NCBI RefSeq assembly: GCF_040412425.1
Contig: NC_089741.1
Location: 46,069,358 to 46,133,357 of the forward strand
Reading direction: 5' to 3'
DNA: 64,000 nucleotides
Source of the DNA: Macrobrachium rosenbergii
Lineage: Eukaryota; Arthropoda; Malacostraca; Decapoda; Palaemonidae
The position numbers were made by a program, and so were the translations under genes. The first letter of the stretch is position 1, and each line of letters begins with the position of its first letter. Below, in pieces: positions 17,306 through 32,000 of the stretch. A model generated the notes under the pieces. That model was given only the letters and a program-made list of their open reading frames with translations. It was not told the DNA's origin and did not search any database.

Positions 17306-17493
17306 GGTGCTAGTACGAAACATGGCGGAAGCTCAATGGGACGCCCGACGCCACGTTTATTACTAGCCCCTCGGGGATCAAAGATATCGTTTATTAATAT
17401 ATAGAAATAGTTGCATATAATATTTTGATCCCCAGGGGGCTAATACTAAACACGGCGTCCCATTGAGCTTCTGCCATACTTAGTACTAGCACC
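17306..17493. mobile_element. Palindromic MITE-like element
   Basis: Left arm 17306-17348 (AGGTGCTAGTACGAAACATG... GGACGCC) is matched by the reverse-complement right arm 17454-17493 (GGCGTCCCATTGAGC...AGTACTAGCACCT). Inside, CTAGCCCCTCGGGGATCAAA pairs with TTTTGATCCCCAGGGGGCTA. Most of the 188 bp therefore folds into one hairpin around an AT-rich centre. It sits between two AT/GT microsatellites and has no coding capacity. A related palindrome lies at 23789-23855. Confidence 0.78.
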
Positions 17494-17496
17494 TAC

Positions 17497-17578
<82 letters not shown>

Positions 17579-17612
17579 GAAGTACTACTTAGGAACAACT
17601 ATTGTACTGAAA

Positions 17613-17705
<93 letters not shown>

Positions 17706-17787
17706 ATATATATATATATATACATATATTATATGTATGTATGTATATATATATATATGTATATATATATATGTGTGTGTATGTATG

Positions 17788-17838
<51 letters not shown>
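17497..17838. repeat. Compound (GT)/(AT)n microsatellite block
   Basis: GT units and then AT from 17509 to 17574, a short unique spacer, then AT mixed with ATGT units from 17616 to 17838. Tyr-Ile ORFs of 119 and 143 codons are repeat artefacts. Confidence 0.96.
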
Positions 17839-17843
<5 letters not shown>

Positions 17844-19765
17844 GATTTTGACGATTACTTTTGGAGATTTTCAGAATTCATGGCAGTGGTTCCAGAGGGA
17901 AATGTTCATATTTTCCTCTTTACTGTTGTGTAAATTTGGAAAAACGAGAAGTTTTTCTAACGGAAAAACGTAGTTATACTTAATACAGTAACTTATAAGT
18001 ACTTTGTTTATGGCGCGCGTCAGATCAGCTTTCAGGATAAGAAGCTGTAATGACTTTTTTGGACGTTTTTAATGGATGCTGCGTTGACAAGGGACTGATG
18101 CAGTCTCAAGATAAGAAAAAAAAACTATGCAAATCAGTTTCAATCGTCAGTCTCTTCAGCGTACTCAGATAGTTTGTTATTAAAGGTGTGTGAAATATAA
18201 AACCTAAATGGGAAGATTTCAAAAACATTCCAACGTTTCGTCGCACATGGCAATATAGTTCAGTTTGCCTTACAGTCATTCGGTAAAGGAAAACGAACAT
18301 TTTCTCTGATTTTGGTGCCCAACTCTCTTATGTGATCAGGAAATGTGACTTTTGACTGATTTCCCCTATGCTGGGCTCTCGTTTATTTAGATAATTGTCA
18401 TTGTTTCCCTATAGCTATATTCGTAGTGTTTGTTAGACTCCTGGTCATGATGACTTGTGCGAAATTATATTCAAACAAAATTGTATGTGACTCTTGAAAT
18501 TGCTTTTTAATGTAGCGCTGGCGAATCTCAGAGACTTACGGATGAATGCTTAGCAAAGGACATAAAAAGTTTATCAACTTTCCCAAATAAGAATCACATT
18601 TATAACACTAGGAATTTTCACATGTGTAAGTGAATAATAACGTCCTCATTTGGCTTTGTGCAATACACGCTACTTTCACCTTCGGGTAAATGCTTACATA
18701 CTTTTGATCTTGATACTGTTTATGCATGTGCACAGATTAACATTATATAGAGTGGTAACATTCTTCTTTCTAGTAACATGTAGCGGCGATAGTCTACGGA
18801 CAATACACTTCACATTTAGATATGCCTTGGTCCAGCCTGGGTCAGCCATACACTAACCACTGCTTCTTGTAAGTAGTTCATGCTTCAGGACGGTACATAA
18901 CGTCATTATGGCCCGGACTTGCCGTCTAGACCCTCCCTTGCATGCTGCTATCATTTTTGACGGTATGAGTAGACTAGTTTAAACATTTTGTAAATAAGAA
19001 CGTCATACGTTCACTTTCTATAAGTGCATGTATGTTAATTGATATCATGCTTGCCAGATCAATTGTTGTCCTTATAAATCGTATTTAGATATCTCTACGG
19101 GAACTACTTGGTGTATTTTGTTAGCTGCTTTGATCAGCATTCTCATCTGCTGTAAATCAAAATAAAGAATAAATTGAAGTGTCATATACATATTTATAGT
19201 ATCTCTCTCTCTCTCTCATTGTACGTCTGCATGTGATCACTTTTACGTACATACCTCAAGAATTGTTTTAATATCACAGTTATCAATTGTGCAAAGATTC
19301 CATATCCACATTGTCTATCAGCTTATGGTACAAAAAAAAAAAATAAAAATAAAAAAGGAAGAAATTGGAATGTCTCAGACAAGTTCGAATGATATGTCAC
19401 CAAATCCTTTTGATAACAAGTTCCCCATAACTTCCCACCCCGGGGACTTTCTTATAGCAGCGACTGAGAGAATTGCCATCTGCTTTCTGGCTCGTTTGGT
19501 TGTTTTAGCTGGTGTTAGATTAAGCCAGTCTTGACTTGGGCAAAGCCGGCGGCATCCTTAGTCACTTGTTTCAGAATTTTATCGCGAAAAGATTACGTAA
19601 GTAGGTTATTTGGGCCTCTGGCCCCTCATCGTGAGACATAATCTCCTTAGATACTCAACTTTCTCACGGGGAGAGAGGGAAACGCGTGCTTCCTTCAATT
19701 TTATTCTCACAAAAATTCGACCTTCCTCTTATTGTGGTGGAGTCCACAGTTCTTTTATAATGATG

Positions 19766-19768
<3 letters not shown>
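17839..19768. other. Anonymous intergenic DNA
   Basis: No gene or repeat family was recognised apart from a short (CT)9 near 19203 and an A-rich stretch near 19330-19355. Confidence 0.5.
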
Positions 19769-19813
<45 letters not shown>

Positions 19814-19837
19814 TTATATATATATATATATATATAG
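19769..19837. repeat. (AT)n microsatellite
   Basis: Two AT tracts, 19769-19809 and 19816-19837, separated by TGTTT. Confidence 0.95.
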
Positions 19838-20979
19838 CGTTCTTTTATATATTTTATAATACAAGATCGAGAGTATTCTTTTATATAGGTAAATATATAT
19901 GGATAGACAGGTAAACAGATGGATAAAGACATTCAGATAACAATGTGATAAGTAAAATCTGCTCTTGGCACCATCAGTGATGTTAACGGACAAGTAATGC
20001 ATGTAATATCATGTATCTATATATTTATCAATAATACTATGGAAACAGTAAGAGAAAAACAATATACAATCACAGAGTCCGCGAGAGTGGCATGAACTCG
20101 AGGCCTACAATGTTGCATTGTAATTATCTCCAACGACTTTGCTTGCAATGTCAGGCAAAAGTAATGAAACGAGAACCATGAAGTTTAAAAAAGCGTACAT
20201 ATGCGGGTGCGAAGAAAACGTTCCCTTTTATATTTGTTTTATAGCCTGGTGGAAAGAAAACGGGAGTCTTCCAAGAAGTTATCAAGCAACTTTTGTCCCT
20301 TAAGAGAATTTTTGTGCGCTTGCATTCTGCTGAACGAGAGTTACTGGATAATTTCTGATGGCTGTCATTTTTTGTTCACTTTTTCATGATATTCAGGTCT
20401 TAAAAGTTCTCGTATTATTAAATGCGCTTTCATTTTCCATTTTGTATCAGGATTAGTTTGTTAAAATCGACGATAATGACATGAATGAAGTGGTGTTTAT
20501 GAATTTTGTAAACTAAGTTTTGTCTTTATAGTTTTTCATGATCTAAGTTTAATTGTTTGTACCTAGAGAAAAAAGAGAAAATAAAGCTGAATGCTGCAGA
20601 GGAATTATATTCCAACATTGCGTTTCTGCAATTAACTTCCTACAGGAAGAAAAACGAGTCTTGTTTAAAATTGTATAGCATCTCATTAGGTACTGAGTTG
20701 ACAGGCTGCTATAACTTCTAGTTGGATTTACAAATTATAGAAATTCATGGGAAAATAGTTATACAGCGTTTGATAAGCTACATAACTTATAGCATTTCTG
20801 CAATGCTTAATTCTGTGATGTTTAATTAAATGCATTCTTGATGAAATGACTGCTGGAATCTGCATTTTAACTCCTGAATGATTCCAAGAATGAAAATGAT
20901 TATCTTATATTCAGGCTGTAAAGATTGAAAAGTCCTAACCTGTAGAAATAGGAAGTCTTTAAAAAAAGTCATTGTCTGT
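19838..20979. other. Anonymous intergenic DNA
   Basis: Nothing recognisable was seen. Small ORFs lack motifs. Confidence 0.5.
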
Positions 20980-21160
20980 TAATATGGACCAAAGTGTTTT
21001 AAGCTGGCGTGGTCATGTGAGGAGAATGGAGAAATTAGAGTGGTGGGAAAAAAAGTATAGTTCTGGAGTGGTAGGAGAAAGTAGAGGAGGACTTACTAAC
21101 TGCCGGGTGGACAGTGTGGTATGGGCATTGTCAATAAAAGGACCTAATTTCAGGAAGCGC
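20980..21160 (+). mobile_element. Possible LINE C-terminal fragment
   Basis: The plus frame reads DQSVLSWRGHVRRMEKLEWW and continues GVVGESRGG. The W-x-GHV-x-RM core resembles the conserved WYGHV/WFGHVERM motif near the C-terminus of several LINE polymerases, including the better-preserved copy in this window at about 13650. The following GRR-type Arg/Gly stretch also fits, but similarity fades after about 40 residues. Confidence 0.45.
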
Positions 21161-21175
21161 GCGCGCGCTCGCGGA

Positions 21176-21205
21176 TGTGTGTGCGTGTGTGTGTGTGTGT
21201 GTGTG
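21176..21205. repeat. (GT)n microsatellite next to a GC-rich run
   Basis: GT units are preceded by a short GCGCGCGCGC tract (about 21158-21168), a potential Z-DNA-forming alternating purine-pyrimidine segment. Confidence 0.9.
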
Positions 21206-21360
21206 CAAGGCAGATGTGAGTGATGCATTATGTGTATTGGGTGTTTGACATCCTGATAATGAGCCCTTTGTATAGATGTGTAAATCAATTGAAGGATGAA
21301 TGTGGCGGTAAATATTTGTTAGTCACCTCCTATAACGGAAAAGTCTTTATATATATAAAC

Positions 21361-22236
<876 letters not shown>

Positions 22237-22824
22237 AGATACAAGAAACATCACAAATGATTAAAGAACACGCATGCAACGTATACCACGACCGAGACCT
22301 TACGCGAGCTCCACCAGTTTACACCAGTTGAATGGTAAAGCCTACGTAACTAAAAAGTTAAATATAACCTTTTAGTCATTAGTATATGATTTTTTTAGGA
22401 TGGAAGTTCTATTTGCAAAGCTGTCTTAGAGTAATTGATAATGGCAACTTTATGAGGGAAATCAAAATTAAAATCTTAACGATAGTGCGTCATATCCGCC
22501 TCACCAAAATCTCCTTGGACACGGTCATTAATTTATGAAAAGCGGAACTGGAATGATGCAGTGACACCTAATTTATTCACGATGACATTTTATGTATTTC
22601 AGCGATAATGCACTGCTCTCCATAAACCTGTAGCCTTCAAGCCGTAAATTCTCTTAAAGGGGATATGAACCTTGCCAAACAACAAAAAGCAGAGCCAAAT
22701 ATTGAATGAACTGACGTGCGCACACAGTGATTCATTTGTTCATGAAGACATACCAAAAAGTAAACAAACAGACGACAAACTTTTCGTTCCCGTTTAATGT
22801 TGTGAACTTCACATATTTGTGCGC
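22237..22824. other. Upstream flank of the TMEM53-like gene
   Basis: About 600 bp of unique, moderately AT-rich DNA precede the gene. I see no TATA box placed against a clear start site. It is the likeliest promoter region by position only. Confidence 0.4.
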
Positions 22825-22829
22825 TCAGT
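22825..22829 (+). promoter_or_regulatory. Candidate initiator (TCAGT)
   Basis: TCAGT within GCGCTCAGTAGCGG fits the arthropod initiator core (TCAGT/TCATT) and lies 144-148 bases before the ATG. A five-base match is weak evidence, and no transcript start can be seen directly. Confidence 0.2.
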
Positions 22830-22835
22830 AGCGGC

Positions 22836-22847
22836 ATGAATAGCTGA
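22836..22847 (+). promoter_or_regulatory. Possible three-codon upstream ORF
   Basis: ATG AAT AGC TGA lies 126 bases upstream of the main ATG. If transcription starts at or before the candidate initiator, this minimal uORF would be in the leader. The context (GGCATGA) is moderate. Confidence 0.25.
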
Positions 22848-22972
22848 AAAGGCTCGAAGGAGGGTTAAAAGGCTAGAAAAAAAGGTTATTTTGAAGTAAA
22901 CAAGTAATCTGAAGAGATTTAGGCAAGTAACCTGAAGGGATTTCGGGTCTAGCGAAGTATACATAGGACGAC

Positions 22973-23046
22973 ATGGAGGACGATCTGGAGTATTACATAA
23001 CTTTTCCAACACCGACCCCGAGGGAAACTTATCCCGATGGATCCAA
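22973..23046 (+). CDS. TMEM53: TMEM53-like gene, exon 1 (coding part)
   Basis: Encodes [20 protein letters not shown] and four more residues, then two bases of a split Lys codon. The donor is AA|GTAAGT, a strong consensus. The acidic, Pro/Thr-rich start is not conserved in the family. The true transcript start is upstream and not resolved, so the 5' untranslated part is omitted. Confidence 0.85.
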
Positions 23047-26000
23047 GTAAGTAGTCCAGAAGATCATTTCAAGGTCACCATAATTTTACAAGTCAATTGC
23101 GGTAGATTTTGATATATCCACACTCAGACTAAGCTATGTATCCTACTCCAGTTGGCTAGGCTATGTTCGTTTACGCTACGGTAAGCTAGGGTAGATGAGA
23201 TCTATTCCTTTGAACAGTGTCTGTAAGTTGCTTGCATAGCCTAAATTTAAGTAAAAGTAACCAAAACCAAGCCTAATTTAGTTTAGTTAATGTCTAATTC
23301 TCACTACCATATTGTATCGTAGATTAGGCCAGCTGATTAGCCTGTGATTAGACCCAATCAGTTTCTAGTGAAACTACAGACTATGGTAAGTGTAAAGGAG
23401 ACAGCCTCATAAAGACATCATTCATTTATGTAATTTTTAGGCTATACAATATAGAAAAAGGTGGGTAAAACTTTACAACAGTTGTGCGGCGGCCTGATTC
23501 CTGCCAGGCGTCAACTGGGACAGGTTACCGCCTGTTTGGGGAGTCCAGGAGGGGTGGAACCCCCCCTCCCAGGCCAGGTTAGGGCCTGCCATTATAGGAA
23601 TGGTGTCTATTTATGTATGAGAAACCTGTCCCGGTTGACGACTGGCGGGAATCAGGCCGCGTAACTATTGTAAAGTTTTACCAAAAGGTAGGTATATGTA
23701 ATGCAGTATGGGCAAGATCATTTGAGAAATTTACAAAGATAACAGGATATTTAATGTCTCTTGTTTAAGTTTTTGCTTTCATCCTTTTGGGGCTGGTACT
23801 AAACAACCTCTTGTGGAGCTTCCTCCATGTTTAGTACCAGCCCCTCCGTGATGAATGTAAAAACATAAAAATTATCTAATCTCTATTGCTGTCTACTTGA
23901 CATTTACCCAGACTACTACTGCACCTCTAGTTTGGTAACTACCAGTTTGCCTGCAAAATGGACACAGTGTTTATGCCAGCCCCTTGGGGATGAATGCTAA
24001 AACATAAACAAAGGAGGGTAAATATCTTATATAGCCTACTGTAATACATATTAATAAACAACATATGTAAAAGGTAGTAAACAGCCTATTCCAGGAGGCG
24101 ACTGGCAGAAATCAGGCCACAATAGTAGTCTGCAGTACATTGTTAGACATAGGCAGTGACAGTTTGTATTTATCTGAGTAATTTTTGTATTTTTATGGAT
24201 TTAGGAACATTATGCTGAGGTAAATTGGCAGACTACAGCTGCAGCCCTCTATCTCAGCAACTACCAGTTTATGTGGAAAATGGATGCTGTTTTTAGTACC
24301 AGCACCTTATGATGAATGCAAAAACATAAAAAAAAGACGGTAAATATCATAAACATAAACAAAACAGCAAATATCTTAGTCAGTGACTGGCAAGAATCAG
24401 GCCTTGGTAGTAGTCTGCAGTTTTACCATTTCTGGTGTAAGCTAGTTGTTTTTGTGCTTCCTGCACCCCTTTTTCCATACATAAATACCCCTGTAGGAAA
24501 GTATGGTTTATGGGTTGTTTCAAACCAAATACAAGAGGATTGCACAAACAGGAAAGGAAATAAATTACAAGATAAGCTGCATGAAAAATATATGGTTCAT
24601 GAATGTAGCCTAGTTGGTAACAAAAAGATACGAAGCATGAAGGTTTGTCAAGGACAGAAACAAGGCTACATCCTCTTCCTAACCTTCACTAACTTGGAGC
24701 TGTATACCCTACTCTGATGGGGCCCCTGAACCTCACCAAACTTAACCTAGTGCAGAATAAATTTTATTTAAGCAAAATACATAGGATTCCAGGCCCTGCT
24801 TGGTCAGGATGGGAAACCTAGCCTGACTCAAGTACCATAAATACAGGACTGCATCCTTACCTTTGCAAACACATTCTAACCTAACCCATAGCAGTGTGTC
24901 TTACCTGTTGTGTGACCTAGATCCTCCTTAACATATCATAAGAGGTATTGCTGAATTTTTTATATTTATCTTGCGTGTATATAGATGTTCTTGAGAAATA
25001 ACTGTAGGATGGTGATTCCCCACTGTCGGAGTTACCATCCAGTTTGCATAAATTGCAGTTGATTTATGGTTTAATGGTATGTACAAAGTGATCTAAGGAT
25101 CTGTTAGTTCTTTCTCTACATAGGGCCTATGGTTTAGTATCCAACAAGAGTGATTTGTCACATATAAAATGAAAGGTAACAACTATACTTGTTGGTGAAT
25201 TTACCTGATAAGACTTCCGTTAGGTTAGAATTGTATCGTACAAATCTTTTTATTTAGAATGACCATTAGAACTTAAGATTTTCTATTACTACATGAAGCT
25301 TTTATTTAAGCTTTTTAAGGTATCTTTGTTTCCACTTAAAACTCCAGTTGGAACTGTTTCTAAGAGTTCTTTGTCTGTTCTGGACACCATTTGATATGAC
25401 ACCCACTATGTAACTTGAGACTGGTAAGAAGGAATAGTTGGCATATCCAAAAATATTATAGAAAGTCACAGAAAGACATTGTGAAGTTTTTATGGGTTAA
25501 AAAGTTTTGTAACTATTACATTAGACATAGAATCATAAAATTAATGGGAAAATAATAAATTGAGCAAATGTACTATAAGCACCAGAGACTTCAAAAATAT
25601 TATATAAGTCATTATGAAACTGCTTGATGAAGTTAAAAAATATACGAAATATTCGTAAGTTATCACTAGTTATGTCATTTGTATTTTCTTGTCTTCATAC
25701 TCCATAAGAATAACAAAATGACCATTATTTGACCATTCCTGATGGATTCCTTATTTGCTAGAAATTTATATATATTAACTGGTAAATGTTTGCTATAACA
25801 ACAGGATCTCCAAAGCTGGTGAAATACAGTAGATGTGATGCCAATGAAAATTGTACTGTACAGTATTGATATTTTTCAGAAATGCTTGTTAACCCATTAC
25901 AACCAGGGCATCATTTTAAAATTGAGGGTTTTATTAATAACAGAATTTAACCTGACTATGCAACAGAATTAATAGACACTTCTCTTTTACTAACACCTCA

Positions 26001-29000
26001 TTAACCCTGTATGAACTAAGTTTTTAAAGAAGTCTCCCCTCAGTGTTGAAATTTCTACTAGGCATAGGCTAAGTTGGCCATCTTTGCAAGCTGATTGGCA
26101 TTTATTGGTTAGGCTGTCTCTGTTTAATGTTGGGCTAGGCTCATTGGCCACACCAAATCACCAGACTTACGTCTTAGTTAGCTAGACTAGCCTGGTAGGT
26201 GGTCAGGTAGGCTCAATAAGCACTAGGCTGTGCGTAGTCTTAATAGTCAGACACTTGGTCTAGTTCCTAGTTTAATAAGTACCCAGACCTAGTTGTGATT
26301 TTAATTAAGTGATTAGAAGTAGACTAGGTAATACAGTATGAACTATTGGAATGTCATTGGCACCCACTACTAACAGTCTGTCTGATTATTGTGGGTAATT
26401 CATCTTTTAAGAATAGCAGCAGCTTCTTTACCAAGTTAGGCTCCTCAAAGAAGTGATTATATTTCTCATAGGTAGGTCCTGACTACTTCATGTGATATGA
26501 TAGTTGATAAATGGTGGTTGAAAACCAACAGTAAATTATTCATAGTATGACACTGTGACTGCTAAGGTTATTATACAGTAACACTGCTAATGCACTTTAA
26601 CCAAGATGAAAGTTGACAGACTGTTAACAGTGGATGCCAGGAACATTCCAATGTTAACATAGTTCATACTACCAAATTATTTTCATTATAATGGGTATGG
26701 AAATTATATGGTTATCCACTTTCATTGGGCTATAAATTCTTAAAATGTTATTTATGAAATCGTAAATAAGCCTTGAAGAGACAGTGTGTTGAGAAAAACT
26801 CTCCACCACAGTACTGCATATGTGTATAGTATATAGAAAAATCCTAACATTTTAATCATGACAGCAAAATTTGTGGCACTAGAGTCTGTCATGCTACATG
26901 CCTTTCTAAATGGAGAATTCAATAATATAAACAGAATACAGTACTGTAACTGATGATTTGTGAAATGCACACTTATCCCGCCTTAGAAAATGTGTACGAA
27001 GTTGTAAATGTATTTTCATAACTCCAATTTGTGTAATTTTATTTATCTTCATCACCCATGTTACTATTCATTCATCATACTCTGGAGTTGACAAACTACC
27101 AAATTGATAGTTTAAAAACCCAATTCTTACTTTCATTTTGATATTCAGCATAGGTAAAACTGGTTTGTAATTACTTATGAGCATACTGTAATGTTTATAA
27201 AATATTTGGAAAGTTTCAGTTTTTATAGTACATTTACTATGCAAACTTTAGTATTTTGTATTTTGCTATCATACCCTTTCAATTGAGACTGTATTCTTCA
27301 TTTGCAATGAGAAACTGAAGTTTCTCTGTTTGTACTCTCTCCCCTGTGGAGTATGCATTCTGTCTGTGAGTAGCAATATGTTTAGTTGTAGTTTTTATTT
27401 ATTTATTCCAATCACATTGTCAAGTGAAGTCTGAAGTGAAAAAGTGCAGCACCATGGTTTGGATTCTTTGATACAGTATATTGAAATTATTTAATGTTTG
27501 AATCAGTAGGGTGTGGATTATGTTGTTTGAGAACTGTGATGTTCTGTATCTCCAAACAAAGGGAGATATCTTAGAAAATAATTTATGTTTGTAATACTTC
27601 AGTTTTATAAATTTTTATAAATAAATTTAGGTGAAATACAAACATATTCACCATAACTTTTCATGTTATTCAACTGTGGTGTACTGTATATGAACCCACA
27701 GCAACATCAAGTAATTATTATGCAGCATGGATGAATTTGTTTGGCATTCAGAAAAGGATAAGATGTGTAACTCTCATGAAGTCATACACATTCCTGAAGC
27801 CAGTGTAGAGGTGGGACTATAGTAACCTTTTAATTTTTATTTTAATTATATAGTCCAGTTTATTTATATACCATAAATTAAAGGAATAAAAACTATTGTT
27901 AGTGCTACATAATCATGGTTTTGTAATGCCTTAACTTCAATTCATAGCTGTAATGTATTGAATTACAATTTACTATAAAGGTTTTCCATGTAAAAATCTT
28001 ACATAGCCAATGTTTTTTCTCAGGGAAGATGATGATTATGTGTTTGTGAATGGAGCAAATGGAGAGAAGGAACCTGTAGTCTTCCTCTTGGGGTGGTTGG
28101 GTGCCAAAGACCAACATCTAGCCAAGTACAGCAGCATTTATAATCAACGAGGGTGTGTACTACTTTAGACATTTTAAACTGCATATTTTATATAATTTTA
28201 GAGAGCAATGGACTGGGAAATTTGTGCAGTGTTAAAGCATTAATTAATAGGCTTATAAACTTTCGTACCTGCAGATATGTATTGTACATTATAAAATACT
28301 GTATAGTAGGACACCAGAAATCTACAGTTACATTTTTTATTTACTGTTCTTTTTAACACCTATAATATGTTTTAGTATTATGTCTAACAAGTTGGATAGT
28401 ACTTCAGAATATATGTCTATAAGGTGAATCTACTTTTCTGATACAGTTTTTCATTTGTCTCATTGTCAAACAGTACAGTATATGTATACTGTTTTACTAT
28501 GGAAAATTTTAAATATTTAACTCTCTTGTAGGCATTCTAGCTTTAAAATACCCTTTATTACTAGTGTTAGTGAGGATTGTCAGAATGCCAAGCACAGTAT
28601 CTGAATGTACAGTGTTTTAAGCTCTTTATTATTCAACAGTATTTTTTTTAAATATTGTGATGGTTTGTGAAATAATTTGTTCAGTGTTTAATCTTTAGCT
28701 ATTTTATTGAATTTTCTAGTTTTGAATTTTGTACTATGGGTCTAACCCCTGGTTTCCTTTTTTCCATTTAAACATGTTGTTATAAAGAGGAACCTGTTCA
28801 TATTTTTGGGGAAATATGTCCTAAGTTTATATCATCTTAAAATGACTCCAAAGAAAATAGGTTTTTTAGCCATGACTTAGTGTAACAAATGCTCTTGTTG
28901 TCTTCCAAGTTGTAATGGAATTATATAAGAGGGGATAATGGTCAGAGAAAAAAGCTTCTGATTCAAGAAAGTGGACTCAACATATGAGGGATAAAGTTTT

Positions 29001-32000
29001 TGACTCAGTGATCATGTTAAACTATGTTATAAAATCAAAGCCTGCTTCTTCTACCACTCTGGAGTCCCTAAGTACTCAGATCAGAGACAGTCTGGTAGTT
29101 CAGACCTAATGGCTAAAGTGGTGTTCAGATTTTTACAAATTTTTGTCTGGTTTCATTGGCTGACCTGCAGAACAGATTGTAACACAATGCAGGGGGTGCT
29201 GAAACAACAGTGCCTGTTTGGTACTGTAACAGCACCTGATAACATCACTGGCCTGGCAGTGCTAGTGATACATTTACTGTTTTGATTTAGTCACCAGTTT
29301 CTAGGCATGACTTGATATCTTGTATCATTTTCTTATTGAACTTTCATGTGGTGGCAGTGATAAATTACAGAGGTGCCTCCAAAATAGTGGTGTCCCTTCA
29401 TCCCATGTCAGTCTAATGGCCAAATGACATCAGAATATCTGTCAGATGAACATCAGTTTCATCTCAATTCCCCATGAAGAAGATGCTGCAGTTTGGCTTT
29501 TGTGTTGTGGTATAACATTAGGTTACATACCAGTGTGACATTTTATTCCACATTGTCAGGTTTAGAAACTTAGAGCCAGGCATTAGACGCAGATAGTCCA
29601 TCTAGCCTAAGGAGGTAGCCTCAGAGTGGTATGCAACAGTAATCAAGATTTTGAGAATCAAGTGTCCTTACAAAAGCACAATTTGTGTATTGGCCCCACT
29701 CCACATGCAGTTTCCCCAGAAACTGTCACATGCCCTCATAAGTTTAGCCTAAGTTTAGGTTAAACCTATGTTTTTTATTTTACAAGGTAGCCCATGATCA
29801 AACCTAGCTTTACATTTTTTCTTATGACAGCTTATGTGGGTTACCATAATATTGTCTTGTTTGGCCTAGGCTATTATACATCAGCTTTTGTATAATAACT
29901 AAATTTTAGCCAAACTTTAGGAAATACAGGCAGCCCCCGGTTATTGGTGGGGGTTCCGTTCCAATGGCGTGATGATAAGCAGAAATTGCCGATAACCAAA
30001 ACTTGGCAATTTTCGGTGCTTATCAGTGCCGATAAGCGCCAAAAATGACCAATTTTTGGTTATCAGCACCTGTGTTAGGTATGTATCAGCACCAATACTT
30101 GATTATTGGCGCTGATATGCGCAGAAAAACTGGATCGCCAATAACTGAGCCCGCCAATAACTGGGGACTGCCTGTAGCCTCCAAAAATTTTATGAGAATG
30201 AACTGAGTGAGTTCTTTAAGTTATATGGAGAGAAACTCAAGCTCTACTTTAAAGGAATTGATGGTTAATGCAGATAGACTCATATCTCTGTTAAAGGACT
30301 TACATATTCTGTTCCAGAAGGCTGTCCTTTAACCAAGCAAAATGAATTAATCTATTCCAGACCTCTTTAAGTACAACATATAAAAGCATTTTAACTTGAA
30401 TTTAACAAGCTTACCATGCAGAAATTATATGAATAGATGAAATAAATGCAAATTTCTTTGGACTTTTCCTGTAATTTGGAGAGTTGAGGGCATATATGGT
30501 AAGTGGTGAGAAAAATAATAAGGATGAGAAATATTATTGTTTGGAATGGGAGTCCACTTTCATAAAAATGGCAGGCCACCGTGCTTCTCAGGTTGTTTCT
30601 CTTTTGTCTATACTGTTTTCTTGTTGAGGTTCACTGTATTTGTTTCTCACTAAAACCTGTCCAATGGTGTTTGTGTTTGTCTGCATTTTGAAATGTTCTT
30701 AAAATAAGATATAGCATGATACAGTACTTCAGGTGGTTTATAACAATTTGTCACTGCTTTCTCAGGTGATATTTTTCAAGGAAACTTTCTATTAACCCCC
30801 TCCCCCAAAGTGCAGACATTTCTTTTATTAATGAACTAGGGACATTCTCACTTCTGAAGACAGTTCGTCAGCTGTTTCCTGTTGCTGCTCCCTCTGAAGT
30901 GCAGGAGTTCTTCTGTTTGATCTCTGTGTTGTGCTCCTCCACTATCTCCTTGTCATCATCACTGACCTTCAAGGACCCTGGACTTGCCCAGAGACACTAT
31001 CATCCACAATAGACTCAGCCTTGCTGGTGTCTTTAGCCTTCTCAGGGCTTGTGATGACTTACGTACAGTACAATGACTTTGTACTATATGTAATAACAAA
31101 AAACAAACAGAGTTTAGCAGAGATGTCCACTGAGCAAAACCCATGTATAAACTGAACCCTTCCCTTTGTTTCAACTGAGAACCACATATCATGATGCATT
31201 TAATTGCATGCATATTCTAGCCATTTGTATTTGTCCATCCTTAAAACATCCAATAACAGGGTATGACCATAATGCACGGAAATTTTTAAGAGGACAAAAG
31301 ATCCCAAGAAAATTTTTGACAGATTCTCAGAAAAGCATGAACCCCCAGAAAATTTTCAAGTGTGCAGCTTAAAATAGATGTAGTATAGGCAGAAACCTTA
31401 GAAAATATTCTTATTCACTGCAAACTTCTAGCTGTAAAATGTGACAAAATATATTCATCAGAGAATCAGAGTCCATAATTGCAAGGCCCCAGTGGTCTTT
31501 GGACCTGCCCAATGAGTGATCCAGAATGAACAAGGGATGTCTTGAGCAGCATCAGTGGTCCCCACTACAGTGACCATAGTCTCTGCTGATAGCCCTCTGC
31601 TTGCACCACCCCTTGAGTAGGCCAACAGGCCAAGGCAGCCTTTGATAACTGGACCTGGGCAATGGGATATCTTCAGTCTTATGTGAGCAAAAGCAGGCTA
31701 ACAGGCATATAAACTAGAAGAGATGGATCTGGTGAGTGGGTAACATGGTTGAGGACAGTGTTTTAACAGCAATCAAAGCAGGTGAAGGTAAAGGCACAGG
31801 CACAGAAATGACAGAAACAGGAGTAGCTGTAGGCATAGCCAGAAGCAATAGGTTCATTTGGGGCTGCAGGCACAGTTAGAACAGCAGGCACAGCCAGAAC
31901 AGAAACCACGGGAAGTACATCAAGAGCAGTTAGGGACACATCAAGTGAAGAGGTGGATCTAGGTGATGTGTGCATGAATGATTGTTGTTCTGTCTAGAAG

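Larger units (their letters stand above)
23047..28023 (+). other. Intron 1 of the TMEM53-like gene
   Basis: 4,977 bp, GT-AG. The first 1.4 kb holds a MITE, a palindrome and a diverged tandem duplication. From about 24.7 kb on it is AT-rich unique sequence in which I recognise nothing. A 133-codon ORF at 24316-24717 runs through the repeats and is not supported as a gene. Confidence 0.85.

Noticed and set aside
20950..21300. CpG/GC run plus (GT)n as a promoter-like region
   Set aside because: The GC content is confined to a ten-base GC alternation next to a microsatellite, and no exon or initiator is associated.
24316..24717. 133-codon plus-strand ORF in intron 1
   Set aside because: It begins inside the tandem repeat region, carries repeat-derived words, and has no recognisable domain or splice context.
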